A stretch of DNA of 8,382 nucleotides from Alphaproteobacteria bacterium (GCA_017302755.1 JAFLCR010000098.1:1-8382); one strand, 5' to 3'. Positions 1-6,213 are shown, numbered from the stretch's first letter. Notes: generated by a model from the letters alone, not told the origin. Translations and numbers: made by a program.

Positions 1-518
1 GGCTGATCGTGGTCGCCAAACACGATAAGGCGCACGCCAAACCTTCCCGGTAGCTCGCCGACCGCACGCTCTCGCGCATCTACCAGGCACTGGTCTGGGG
101 ATCGCCGACGCTCGGCCACGGCACCGTCACCGGCCCGATCGGCCGCAGCCCAAACAACCGGCAGAAGATGGCGGTAGTGAAAAAGAACGGCAAGGAAGCG
201 GTGACGCATTACAAAGTGCTCGCGCGGTTCCACGGCGCGGTGACGCTCGTCGAATGCCAGTTGGAAACAGGGCGCACCCATCAGATACGGGTGCATATGG
301 CCCATATCGGCCATCCCCTGGTCGGCGACCCGATTTACGGAAGCGGCATGCGCAAGGGCCTGCCGCCCGAAGCGAAAAAAACGCTCGAAGCGTTTAACCG
401 CCAGGCGCTGCATGCCGCCCGAATCGCCTTCATCCACCCGGCGACCGAGGAGGAAATGGATTTCGAAAGCCCCCTGCCCGCCGATATGCAAGCCCTGCTG
501 GAAGCGCTGCAATCCTAG
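1..518 (+). pseudogene. RluA/RluD-family 23S rRNA pseudouridine synthase, 5' truncated by the window and interrupted by an in-frame TAG
   Basis: The reading frame starting at base 3 encodes the C-terminal part of an RluA-family enzyme, which isomerises specific uridines of 23S rRNA to pseudouridine. The family hallmarks visible are the segment SRIYQALVWG, a GPIGR motif, and the conserved ETGRTHQIRVHMAHIGHPLV block followed by GDPIYG. The catalytic Asp motif (R-L-D) would lie upstream of base 1 and is not seen. The frame is broken by TAG at 51-53, at a place where relatives typically have Gln (SRQLADRT-like), so one CAG to TAG change explains it. Downstream the frame is intact to its own TAG at 516-518; TAG is therefore a normal stop here. 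An internal ATG at 168 could only make a fragment lacking the active site. The family assignment is firm; the exact target (RluD versus RluC type) is not. Whether the lesion is real or a sequencing error is unknown. Confidence 0.85.
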
Positions 519-532
519 AATTCCATGAGCGC

Positions 533-550
533 GGGGCGATAGGCCCTTTT
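533..550 (+). terminator. weak intrinsic-terminator-like hairpin after the pseudouridine synthase gene
   Basis: GGGC at 534-537 can pair with GCCC at 543-546 across a five-base loop, with a possible extra G-U pair at 533/547. TTTT follows at 547-550. The stem is short, so this is only a plausible weak terminator lying 15 bp after the stop codon. Confidence 0.3.
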
Positions 551-596
551 ATGCCAATACCATGCGCGGCAGGCATACTCCCCATCAAGAAAAAAC

Positions 597-625
597 TTGA
601 AAAAACAGCGCCAATCCTTTATAAC
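597..625 (+). promoter_or_regulatory. sigma70-type promoter for rpoH, overlapping a possible sigma32-like site
   Basis: TTGAAA at 597-602 and TATAAC at 620-625 are separated by exactly 17 bp, each matching five of six consensus bases. This predicts transcription starting near 632 and a leader of about 100 nt. The same -35 reads CTTGAAA from 596 and is followed 13 bp later by CCTTTATA. That loosely resembles a heat-shock (sigma32) promoter, so autoregulation is possible but not shown. Confidence 0.6.
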
Positions 626-701
626 TACTTAATATCATGACATGGAAAAAAATCCTGCCCCGGACCTGGAAACAGCAGCCGGAATTTCCTATCTGTGACA
701 T

Positions 702-717
702 GTCGCCGTTCGGCGAC
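702..717 (+). promoter_or_regulatory. hairpin in the rpoH leader, just upstream of the ribosome binding site
   Basis: GTCGCC at 702-707 pairs perfectly with GGCGAC at 712-717 around the tetraloop GTTC. It ends seven bases before the GGAG Shine-Dalgarno at 724-727. A second, perfect 10-bp palindrome (GAGTGCACTC, 725-734) covers the Shine-Dalgarno and ends immediately before the ATG. Together they could modulate rpoH translation, but a role is inference only. Confidence 0.4.
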
Positions 718-734
718 TTCCCTGGAGTGCACTC

Positions 735-1619
735 ATGACCACTGAAAAGCTTTCTTCCAGCAATCTGCCGGTGCTCGTATCGGGTCAGGGCGGGCTTGAT
801 CGCTACCTGCTCGAGATCCGCAAATTCCCGATGCTGACCCCGGAAGAGGAATACATGCTCGCCAAGCGTTACGCCGACCACGGCGACCTGGCGGCCGCGC
901 ACCGTCTTGTCACCAGCCATCTGCGGCTCGTGGCGAAAATCGCGTTCGGTTTTCGCGGCTATGGGCTGCCGTTGGGCGAACTGGTGTCCGAAGGCAATAT
1001 CGGCCTCATGCAGGCAGTGAAGAAATTCGAACCAGAACGCGGCTTCCGCCTCGCGACCTACGCAATCTGGTGGATCAAGGCGTCGATTCAGGAATACATC
1101 CTGCGCTCCTGGTCGCTGGTGAAGATCGGCACGAGCGCGGCGCATAAGAAGCTGTTCTTCAATCTGCGCAAGATCAAGAGCCGCATCGAGGCATTCAATG
1201 AAGGCGACCTGAACCCCGACCAGGTGAAGCACATCGCCACCACGCTCGACGTCAGCGAGCAGGACGTGATCGACATGGACCGCCGCCTCTCGGGCCACGA
1301 CTACCACTTGAATGCGCCCATGAGCCAGGACGGCGAAGGCGGCGAGTGGATCGACATGCTGGAGGATGAAACCCCCAACCAGGAGATCCGCCTTGCCGAA
1401 GCGCAGGAGTCGAAGAGCCGCCGCGGCCTGCTGGCCCGCGCGCTCGCGACGTTGAAGCCGCGCGAGCAGGAGATCCTCTCCGCCCGCAGGCTGCAGGAGG
1501 AGCCGTCGACGCTGGAAGAGCTCAGCCAGAAATACAACATCTCCCGCGAGCGCGTCCGCCAGATCGAGGCGCGGGCTATGGAGAAGTTGACGGCGGAGAT
1601 GGTGGGCGAGGCGGCGTAA
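735..1619 (+). CDS. rpoH: RNA polymerase heat-shock sigma factor RpoH (sigma-32)
   Basis: This 294-aa protein is a group 3 sigma factor that directs RNA polymerase to heat-shock promoters. Region 1.2/2.1 begins near residue 20 (LDRYLLEIRKFPMLTPEEE). Region 2 covers about 55-125, with the core-binding and -10 recognition segments GELVSEGNIGLMQAVKKFEP and RLATYAIWWIKASIQEYI. The RpoH box (HKKLFFNLR, 137-145), diagnostic of sigma-32, follows at once. Region 4.2 carries the helix-turn-helix for -35 recognition at about 258-285 (STLEELSQKYNISRERVRQIEARA). Length is typical of the family. The ATG at 735 has GGAG seven bases upstream. A sigma70-like promoter lies at 597-625. The gene converges on a J-domain-like gene, with a REP pair and T-run between them. 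The call is very secure. Confidence 0.97.
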   Translation: MTTEKLSSSNLPVLVSGQGGLDRYLLEIRKFPMLTPEEEYMLAKRYADHGDLAAAHRLVTSHLRLVAKIAFGFRGYGLPLGELVSEGNIGLMQAVKKFEPERGFRLATYAIWWIKASIQEYILRSWSLVKIGTSAAHKKLFFNLRKIKSRIEAFNEGDLNPDQVKHIATTLDVSEQDVIDMDRRLSGHDYHLNAPMSQDGEGGEWIDMLEDETPNQEIRLAEAQESKSRRGLLARALATLKPREQEILSARRLQEEPSTLEELSQKYNISRERVRQIEARAMEKLTAEMVGEAA

Positions 1620-1630
1620 CCCCCTCTTGT

Positions 1631-1655
1631 GTCATCCCAGCGAAAGCTGGGATCC
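1631..1655 (+). repeat. REP-like palindrome, left copy of a mirrored pair (rpoH 3' side)
   Basis: This is a 25-bp unit. Its core is an 8-bp perfect stem (ATCCCAGC 1634-1641 / GCTGGGAT 1646-1653) capped by GAAA, flanked by GTC on the left and CC on the right. It is the exact reverse complement of 1690-1714. Units of the GTCATCCC...GGGATCC type are common in intergenic DNA of many alphaproteobacteria (family knowledge). Confidence 0.9.
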
Positions 1656-1689
1656 ACCGGGACACACGGCACTGCATTGGTGGAAGCAT

Positions 1690-1714
1690 GGATCCCAGCT
1701 TTCGCTGGGATGAC
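1690..1714 (-). repeat. REP-like palindrome, right copy of the mirrored pair
   Basis: This is a perfect 25-bp inverted copy of 1631-1655, 34 bp away. Its stem is ATCCCAGC (1692-1699) with GCTGGGAT (1704-1711) and loop TTTC on the plus strand. The two copies could also fold onto each other into one long hairpin. Confidence 0.9.
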
Positions 1715-1724
1715 ATATTTTTTT
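1692..1724 (+). terminator. probable transcription terminator of rpoH built on the REP hairpin
   Basis: The 8-bp hairpin at 1692-1711 is followed, after GACATA, by seven T residues (1718-1724). The six-base gap before the T-run is longer than ideal. The site lies between the ends of two convergent genes, the last T bases overlapping the stop codon of the minus-strand gene. Confidence 0.5.
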
Positions 1725-2562
1725 AAGCTTCCGCCGCTTCGGCTTTTCTATTCAGCACATCCAGCTCACGCTTCTTCGCGTATAGCTCTGCTTCCGCTTC
1801 ATTGATGCGCCGGGAGAACCATTGGCGCAGGCGGGCATAAAAGTCTTCGCCGTCGAGCGTCGCCGCCAGCGCGCGGGCGCGAAGCGCCATCGCGGGGTGG
1901 GATTCCAGCGTCTGTTTTTTGCGCTGATAGGTCGTTTTCATTTCATGCAGGCGGCCAAGCTGCACGGCGATCTCGGTGAGGCTTTCCTCGCTGTCTTCCG
2001 GCTCGGCGAGTATCTCTTGTTGCAATTGGCGCTCCAGCCGCTTCAGCGCCGGCAGGTCACGCCGGGCATAGGCGGCAGCGATGTCCGGAAACAGCGCGGC
2101 GTCGAGCGTCAGCGCGGGCGAATCAGGATGGGCATGCTTGGCCAGGCGCCGATAAGTGCGGCGCATTTCCTGGTCGAGGTCAAAAGAGAACGCGGCAGGG
2201 GGCCGAGCACGCGCGAGGTCGTTCTCCGGTAGCGCGATTTCCCGTTTCGGGAGAATGGAAACATCCACGGGCTGTTTGCCGCGGCGCAGGTGCTGGATAC
2301 GGAACGCCGCCGCGTCAAGCTGCTCCTCCAACGCTTCAAGCCTCGTGCTTTCCTCGCCAATCTCACGGTAATATTCCTCCAGGAATTCGCGCAGGCGCTC
2401 TTCGAGCGCGCGGCATTCGCGCTTCAGATCATCAACCTGGCTCAAGACCTGCCAGATGCCGGATTCGAGCGCCTCAGCGTCCGCCAGCAAAGTCTTGTGC
2501 CATTCCGTATCGCGCATCGACGTCATGCAAACAGGAATAGCATAAAGAAGCCATGCTGTCAT
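1723..2562 (-). CDS. coiled-coil protein with a degenerate J-domain (HPD) segment
   Basis: The 279-aa product is rich in charged, heptad-like helices before and after a central segment resembling helices II and III of a DnaJ J-domain. The segment FDLDQEMRRTYRRLAKHAHPD at about 127-147 contains the HPD triad (145-147) that stimulates Hsp70 ATPase in true J-proteins, and FPDIAAAYARRDLPALKRLE follows at about 158-177. Long coiled coils are likely at about 20-95 and 165-275. No signal peptide or Gly/Phe and zinc regions are seen, so it is not DnaJ itself. It starts 18 bp after the yifB stop and is probably co-transcribed. The ATG at 2562 has AGGA too close to be a good Shine-Dalgarno; starts at residue 13 or 16 are possible and would remove an odd hydrophobic N-terminus. 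It converges on rpoH, which makes a proteostasis role attractive but unproven. Confidence 0.75.
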   Translation of the reverse strand: MTAWLLYAIPVCMTSMRDTEWHKTLLADAEALESGIWQVLSQVDDLKRECRALEERLREFLEEYYREIGEESTRLEALEEQLDAAAFRIQHLRRGKQPVDVSILPKREIALPENDLARARPPAAFSFDLDQEMRRTYRRLAKHAHPDSPALTLDAALFPDIAAAYARRDLPALKRLERQLQQEILAEPEDSEESLTEIAVQLGRLHEMKTTYQRKKQTLESHPAMALRARALAATLDGEDFYARLRQWFSRRINEAEAELYAKKRELDVLNRKAEAAEA

Positions 2563-2580
2563 TCCTGCACCGTGGCGGAG

Positions 2581-4101
2581 TTATTTTCCGTAGTGCATCA
2601 TCCGGTACGCCAGCGCTTCGCTGATATGCGGCGCGCGGACGTCTTCGCTCTCCTCCATGTCGGCGATCGTGCGGGCGACTTTCAGCACGCGGGAATACGA
2701 GCGCATCGATAATCCGAATTTCTCCGCCGCGCTTTTAAGAATGTTCATGCCTTCCGCGTCCGGCGTCGCCACGGCGTGCAGCGCGTCGCCGTCGAGGCGG
2801 GCGTTGATGCGGATGGGCTCTTTGGGGAAAAGCCTGGCAAGGCGTTGCTTCTGCCGCTCGCGGGCGCTCGCGACACGCGCGGCTACCGCTTCCGTCGATT
2901 CCCCGGCGGGAAGCTGCATCGCCTCGAAACTGTCCTGCTGCGGCACGTCCACCGAAAGGTCGATGCGGTCGAGCAGCGGGCCGGAGATGCGCGACTGGTA
3001 ATCCACCGCGCATTTGGGCGCGCGGCCGCAGGCGCGGGCAACATCCGCCAGATAGCCGCAACGGCAGGGGTTCATCGCGGTGACAAGCTGAAACTCCGCC
3101 GGAAACGTCACGTGCGACTGCACGCGGGCGACGCTCACCCTGCCCGTCTCGATCGGCTGGCGCAACGATTCCAGCACGCCGCGCGGAAACTCGGGAAGCT
3201 CGTCGAGAAAGAGCACACCTTGATGCGCCAGGGAGATTTCGCCCGGCACGGCGCGCCGTCCGCCGCCGACCATCGCGGCGAGCGAGGCGGAATGGTGCGG
3301 ATCGCGGAACGGACGCTCGCGCGAAAGCGCGCCGTCCACCAGCTTGCCGGCAATGCTCGCGACGATGCTGACATCGAGCATCTCGCGCGCATCGAGCGGC
3401 GGCAGGATGCCCGGAAGGCACGAAGCGAGCAGCGATTTGCCGGAGCCCGGCGGGCCGACCATCAGCATGTTGTGGCCACCACTTGCGGCGATTTCCAACG
3501 CGCGGCGGGCGACGTGCTGGCCGCGCACCTGCTTCATGTCCGTATATCTGATGGGGGAAGAAAGCTCCTGGCGCTTCGGCTCGGGAATGAGCTGCGTGCC
3601 CTTCACATGATTGATCAAGGCAAGCAGGCTTTCTGGGGCGAGCACCGTCAGCTCGCCGGCCCAGAGCGCCTCGGGGCCGTTGGCGGCAGGGCAGATCAGG
3701 CCTTTGCCCATCGCGTTGGCGCCGATGGCGGCAGGCAGCACGCCCGCCACCGGCAGCAGCCGCCCGTCGAGCGAGACTTCGCCGAGCGCCGCGAATTCGG
3801 CAACCGCATCCTGCGGGATCACCCCCATCGCGACGAGCAGGCCGATGGCGATGGGAAGGTCATAATGGCTGCCCTCCTTCACCAGATCGGCGGGAGCCAG
3901 GTTCACCACGATGCGCTTCGCCGGAAGCGACAGGCCCAGCGCGCCAATCGCCGCGCGCACGCGCTCACGCGATTCACTCACCGCCTTATCGGGAAGACCG
4001 ACCAATACGAAAGCAGGAAGACCTGAGGTAAGCTGCACCTGCACGTCCACCGGAGTGGTCTCCACGCCCTCAAAGGTGAACGTGGTGACATGGGCGGTCA
4101 T
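2581..4101 (-). CDS. comM: YifB/ComM-family Mg-chelatase-like AAA+ ATPase
   Basis: This 506-aa protein is full length for the YifB/ComM family. An N-terminal ChlI/Lon-like domain (about 1-165, with VDVQVQLTSGLPAFVLVGLP at 18-37) is followed by an AAA+ module. Walker A is GPPGSGKS (216-223), Walker B is VLFLDE (296-301), and sensor 1 lies in TAMNPC (341-346). Cys346, Cys348, Cys358 and Cys364 form the typical metal-binding-like cluster. LLDRIDL (376-382) carries the likely arginine finger, and a C-terminal domain with SMRSYSRVLKVARTIAD (465-481) supplies sensor 2. ComM in naturally transforming bacteria is a hexameric helicase promoting branch migration during DNA integration; outside them its role is less clear. 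I see no clear Shine-Dalgarno before the ATG at 4101. A REP pair separates it from sco upstream, so the operon may be uncoupled there. The J-like gene follows. Confidence 0.95.
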   Translation of the reverse strand: MTAHVTTFTFEGVETTPVDVQVQLTSGLPAFVLVGLPDKAVSESRERVRAAIGALGLSLPAKRIVVNLAPADLVKEGSHYDLPIAIGLLVAMGVIPQDAVAEFAALGEVSLDGRLLPVAGVLPAAIGANAMGKGLICPAANGPEALWAGELTVLAPESLLALINHVKGTQLIPEPKRQELSSPIRYTDMKQVRGQHVARRALEIAASGGHNMLMVGPPGSGKSLLASCLPGILPPLDAREMLDVSIVASIAGKLVDGALSRERPFRDPHHSASLAAMVGGGRRAVPGEISLAHQGVLFLDELPEFPRGVLESLRQPIETGRVSVARVQSHVTFPAEFQLVTAMNPCRCGYLADVARACGRAPKCAVDYQSRISGPLLDRIDLSVDVPQQDSFEAMQLPAGESTEAVAARVASARERQKQRLARLFPKEPIRINARLDGDALHAVATPDAEGMNILKSAAEKFGLSMRSYSRVLKVARTIADMEESEDVRAPHISEALAYRMMHYGK

Positions 4102-4120
4102 GGTGTAAAAACTTTTTCTT

Positions 4121-4149
4121 CGTCATCCCGGCGAAGGCCGGGATCCAGC
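4121..4149 (+). repeat. REP-like palindrome, left copy of the second mirrored pair (yifB/sco gap)
   Basis: This is a 29-bp unit with an 8-bp stem, ATCCCGGC (4125-4132) and GCCGGGAT (4137-4144), and loop GAAG. It is the perfect reverse complement of 4197-4225. Compared with the unit near rpoH, the fourth pair of the CCC-N core changed from A-T to G-C on both sides, which keeps the stem. Confidence 0.9.
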
Positions 4150-4196
4150 GGCGCACAGCGCCAATGAACAACTTTTCGCGGCGCTTGCCGCGCCGG

Positions 4197-4225
4197 GCTG
4201 GATCCCGGCCTTCGCCGGGATGACG
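4197..4225 (-). repeat. REP-like palindrome, right copy of the second mirrored pair
   Basis: This is a perfect 29-bp inverted copy of 4121-4149, 47 bp away. The spacer itself contains small dyads (GGCGC/GCGCC and GCGGC/GCCGC), as often seen in composite REP elements. An A-run on the plus strand (4233-4240) lies between this unit and the end of sco. Confidence 0.9.
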
Positions 4226-4240
4226 AGGAAGGAAAAAAAA

Positions 4241-4858
4241 TCATGGCTTTATTGCTTCCTTGATGACCTTCGCCATCTCCTCCGCCGGGGTGCCGTGGGC
4301 GAAATGGGCGTAGTATTTTCCGTCGCGGTCCATCAGGTAGAGGAAGGCGGAGTGATCGACGGTGTAGCCGAGAGCGGAAGCTTTGTCCTCCTTCTTCGCC
4401 GCATAGACCTTATACGCGGACATCGCCTGTTTGATCTCCTCCGGGGTGCCAGTGAGAAACACGATGCGCGGCGAGAAATTACTGGCGAACGTCTTGAGCT
4501 GCTCCGGCGTGTCGCGCTCAGGATCCACCGAAATAAAGAGCGGCGCCAGCGCGTCGGCGTCGGAACCAAGCAGATCCATCAGGCGCGTGATCTGCAGCAG
4601 GTCAGTGGGGCAGACATCCGGGCAGGAGGTGAAGCCGAAATAAACAAGCATCCACTTGCGGCGGAACTGCGTGTCCGACACCTTGCCGCCGTTCTGGTCG
4701 GTGAGCATGAACGGCCCGCCGATGCCCACGCCTTCACGCACGAAAGACGGCGACACCGCAGAAGACGTCGGCTGGCGCCAGATGGCCATGAAGGCAAAGA
4801 AGCAGACCGCCGCCGTCACGCCCCACCACAGGATGCCGCGTGCCTGCTTGAGGTTCAC
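4241..4858 (-). CDS. SCO1/SenC family copper chaperone for cytochrome oxidase assembly
   Basis: The 205-aa product is a membrane-anchored thioredoxin-fold protein that delivers copper to the CuA centre of cytochrome c oxidase on the periplasmic side. One N-terminal membrane anchor lies at about 8-27 (GILWWGVTAAVCFFAFMAIW). The copper ligands are present: Cys79 and Cys83 in FTSCPDVCP, and His169 in VDHSAFLY. ISVDPERDTPE (109-119) is another family hallmark. I chose GTG at 4858 over the in-frame ATG at 4888 because GTGA overlaps the upstream TGA by three bases and GGAGGAGG (4870-4863) sits at the right distance. The longer start would add residues translated from the upstream gene. It is the last gene of the NDUFA12-mlaD-DUF2155 operon and is probably translationally coupled. 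SCO proteins can also serve as redox sensors; the copper role is the family default. Confidence 0.94.
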   Translation of the reverse strand: MNLKQARGILWWGVTAAVCFFAFMAIWRQPTSSAVSPSFVREGVGIGGPFMLTDQNGGKVSDTQFRRKWMLVYFGFTSCPDVCPTDLLQITRLMDLLGSDADALAPLFISVDPERDTPEQLKTFASNFSPRIVFLTGTPEEIKQAMSAYKVYAAKKEDKASALGYTVDHSAFLYLMDRDGKYYAHFAHGTPAEEMAKVIKEAIKP

Positions 4859-5354
4859 TGCACCTCCTCCATGTTCTTGGCTTTGCACTCGAGCACGGTC
4901 ACGTCATAGACGGCGTGCTCCAGCGCCGAGAGCGCGGGGCTTGAGGCAAACATCCAGCCGAGGAACACCTGCTCAGGCTTCTCGCCGGGTTTCATATCCC
5001 ACACGTCAAGCAGGGCCGCGCTTTCCTGCGGGCCTTCGGGCGGCGACTTCCAACAGGCGCGGGCGATGATCTCCAGATTGCCGAAGCGCACCGCCATGCC
5101 GATCGGCGCCTCGATGGTCGAGATGCGGGCGGTGATCTTGTTCAACCCCTGCAGGATCGCGACGTTGAACACCAGCCGCTCCTGCTCCGGCTCGGCGGGA
5201 GGAGTCGCCTGCGTTTCGGCAGATTGCGTGGGCGAAGTTTCAGCGGCGGGCTTGGCTCCTCGATATCAACCGCCTCGGGCTCGGGGATGCTTTGCTGCGC
5301 CAGCGCCGGAGCCGCCAGCATCATCGCAAGAAAGGCAAGCGTGGCGAACCGCAC
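4855..5354 (-). pseudogene. DUF2155 periplasmic protein gene broken by a one-base frameshift
   Basis: Two frames together make one DUF2155 protein of about 166 aa. From GTG at 5354 one frame encodes a signal peptide, FATLAFLAMMLAAPALA, ending at an AQQ cleavage site, then PEPEAVDIEEP. This frame then turns Arg-rich and stops at 5142. A second frame, open from just after a TGA at 5268-5266, gives a Pro/Ala/Glu linker (KPAAETSPTQ...) and the conserved domain: VAILQGLNKITARIST, FGNLEIIARAC and GWMFASSPALSALEHAVYDV. It ends with the TGA at 4857-4855. Restoring one base near 5265-5245 joins them cleanly. The function of DUF2155 is not established; it is an envelope protein by its signal peptide. 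The GTG start lies 4 bp after the mlaD stop, and the next gene overlaps its end. No slippery heptamer is obvious, so a mutation or sequencing error is more likely than programmed shifting. Confidence 0.85.
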
Positions 5355-5358
5355 GCGC

Positions 5359-5856
5359 TTACAGCCCCGAAGGCGGCGTCTGCGCGGGCGCGTCCTTCTT
5401 CTTTTCGCCGTCCACGCCGCCGCCGCTGAACATGAACTTGCCGATCAGTTGCTCCAGGTTCACCGAGGACTGGGTGTAGGAAATGACCTCGCCGTTTTTC
5501 AGGTTCTTCTCATCACCGCCCGGGGTGATGGAAAGGTATTTGCTGCCAAGCAGCCCGTCGCTCACGATGGCGGCGGTGCTGTCGGCGGGGATCTTCACGT
5601 CCTTGGCGAGGCCAAGCGAGACGGCGGCTTTATACGTGTCCGGCTCAAGGCGGATGTCGGAAACCGTGCCGATCTTCACGCCGCCGATGCGCACGTCGCT
5701 GCCTGTGCCGAGCCCGTCCACACTGTCGAACTTGGCCGATACCGTGTAGCCGCCCTGCGTCGACACGTGGCTGCTCTTATAAGCGAATGTCAGAAATCCG
5801 CCCGCCACCGCCAGCACCACCAGACCCATCACCGTTTCAATATGATTCGCCCTCAT
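5359..5856 (-). CDS. mlaD: MlaD-like MCE-domain protein of outer-membrane lipid transport
   Basis: This 165-aa protein is the inner-membrane-anchored MCE subunit of the Mla ABC system, which shuttles phospholipids between outer and inner membrane and maintains outer-membrane asymmetry. An N-terminal membrane helix (about 8-25, TVMGLVVLAVAGGFLTFAYK) is followed by one MCE domain at about 36-113. Its family signature VDGLGTGSDVRIGGVKIGTV spans 46-65, and VSDGLLGSKYLSITPGG spans 98-114. The C-terminal tail is Gly/Lys/Pro-rich. Length is typical of single-MCE MlaD. The ATG at 5856 has AGGA at 5866-5863, overlapping the stop of the upstream gene, which is only 9 bp away. mlaF/mlaE partners are not in the window, which is common in alphaproteobacteria with dispersed mla genes. 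Confidence 0.93.
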   Translation of the reverse strand: MRANHIETVMGLVVLAVAGGFLTFAYKSSHVSTQGGYTVSAKFDSVDGLGTGSDVRIGGVKIGTVSDIRLEPDTYKAAVSLGLAKDVKIPADSTAAIVSDGLLGSKYLSITPGGDEKNLKNGEVISYTQSSVNLEQLIGKFMFSGGGVDGEKKKDAPAQTPPSGL

Positions 5857-5865
5857 CGCGTATCC

Positions 5866-6213
5866 TTACGGCTGCCAGGGTTCATAATCGCCGGTCGCGG
5901 CGGCCCGCTGGCCACCCTTCAGCACGTGGCCGGGCGGCATGTAAGCGGCCGGGGTGCTCGTCAGGTTCGGCTGATGTTCCTTCTGCCAGCCGTAGCGATT
6001 GTCCTCAGCCGGCACGTCGTTGGTAGTGTAGTGCAGCCAGCCGTGCCATTCGGGCGGCACTTTGCTCGGTTCGTCGATGCCTTTATAAACAACCCAGCGC
6101 CTCCGCCTTCCCTCTTTCGGGGTGCGACGCGACTGGTAATAGCGGTTGCCGAAGCGGTCCGTGCCGACATGGGAACCGAGCAGACAAGTCAGGATGCGCG
6201 TTTCAATACTCAT
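5866..6213 (-). CDS. NDUFA12-type NADH:ubiquinone oxidoreductase (complex I) 17.2 kDa-like subunit
   Basis: The 115-aa product matches the small NDUFA12 (B17.2) family, an accessory subunit of respiratory complex I shared by mitochondria and alphaproteobacteria. Family blocks are GTDRFGNRYYQSRR, RRWVVYKGIDEPSKVPPEWH, GWLHYTT, YGWQKEHQPNLT and LKGGQRAAATGDYEPWQP. There is no signal peptide or membrane segment, as expected for a protein on the cytoplasmic arm. I prefer the ATG at 6213, giving MSIETRILTCLLG, the usual start of homologues, over the ATG at 6243, which adds ten unrelated residues and has no Shine-Dalgarno. The Shine-Dalgarno at 6213 is also weak. It is the first gene of the operon, 9 bp before mlaD. 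Confidence 0.93.
   Translation of the reverse strand: MSIETRILTCLLGSHVGTDRFGNRYYQSRRTPKEGRRRRWVVYKGIDEPSKVPPEWHGWLHYTTNDVPAEDNRYGWQKEHQPNLTSTPAAYMPPGHVLKGGQRAAATGDYEPWQP

Noticed and set aside
51..518. Genome-wide recoding of TAG as a sense codon
   Set aside because: The same gene ends at a TAG with no sensible extension, so one amber in a conserved gene does not support recoding.
585..1307. Minus-strand open frame of 240 codons opposite rpoH
   Set aside because: It covers the rpoH promoter and coding region in reverse and has no family resemblance or ribosome site.
2776..4026. Long plus-strand open frame of 416 codons opposite yifB
   Set aside because: It is antisense to a clearly conserved gene, its translation has no recognisable domain and is rich in Arg/His/Ala as expected from a GC-rich shadow frame.
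1631..4225. CRISPR array or insertion-sequence ends
   Set aside because: The repeats are two isolated mirrored pairs of short palindromes, not regularly spaced direct repeats, and no transposase is nearby.
5245..5268. Programmed ribosomal frameshifting in the DUF2155 gene
   Set aside because: I see no X-XXY-YYZ slippery heptamer or obvious stimulating hairpin near the only possible switch region, so a simple base loss is preferred, though not proven.
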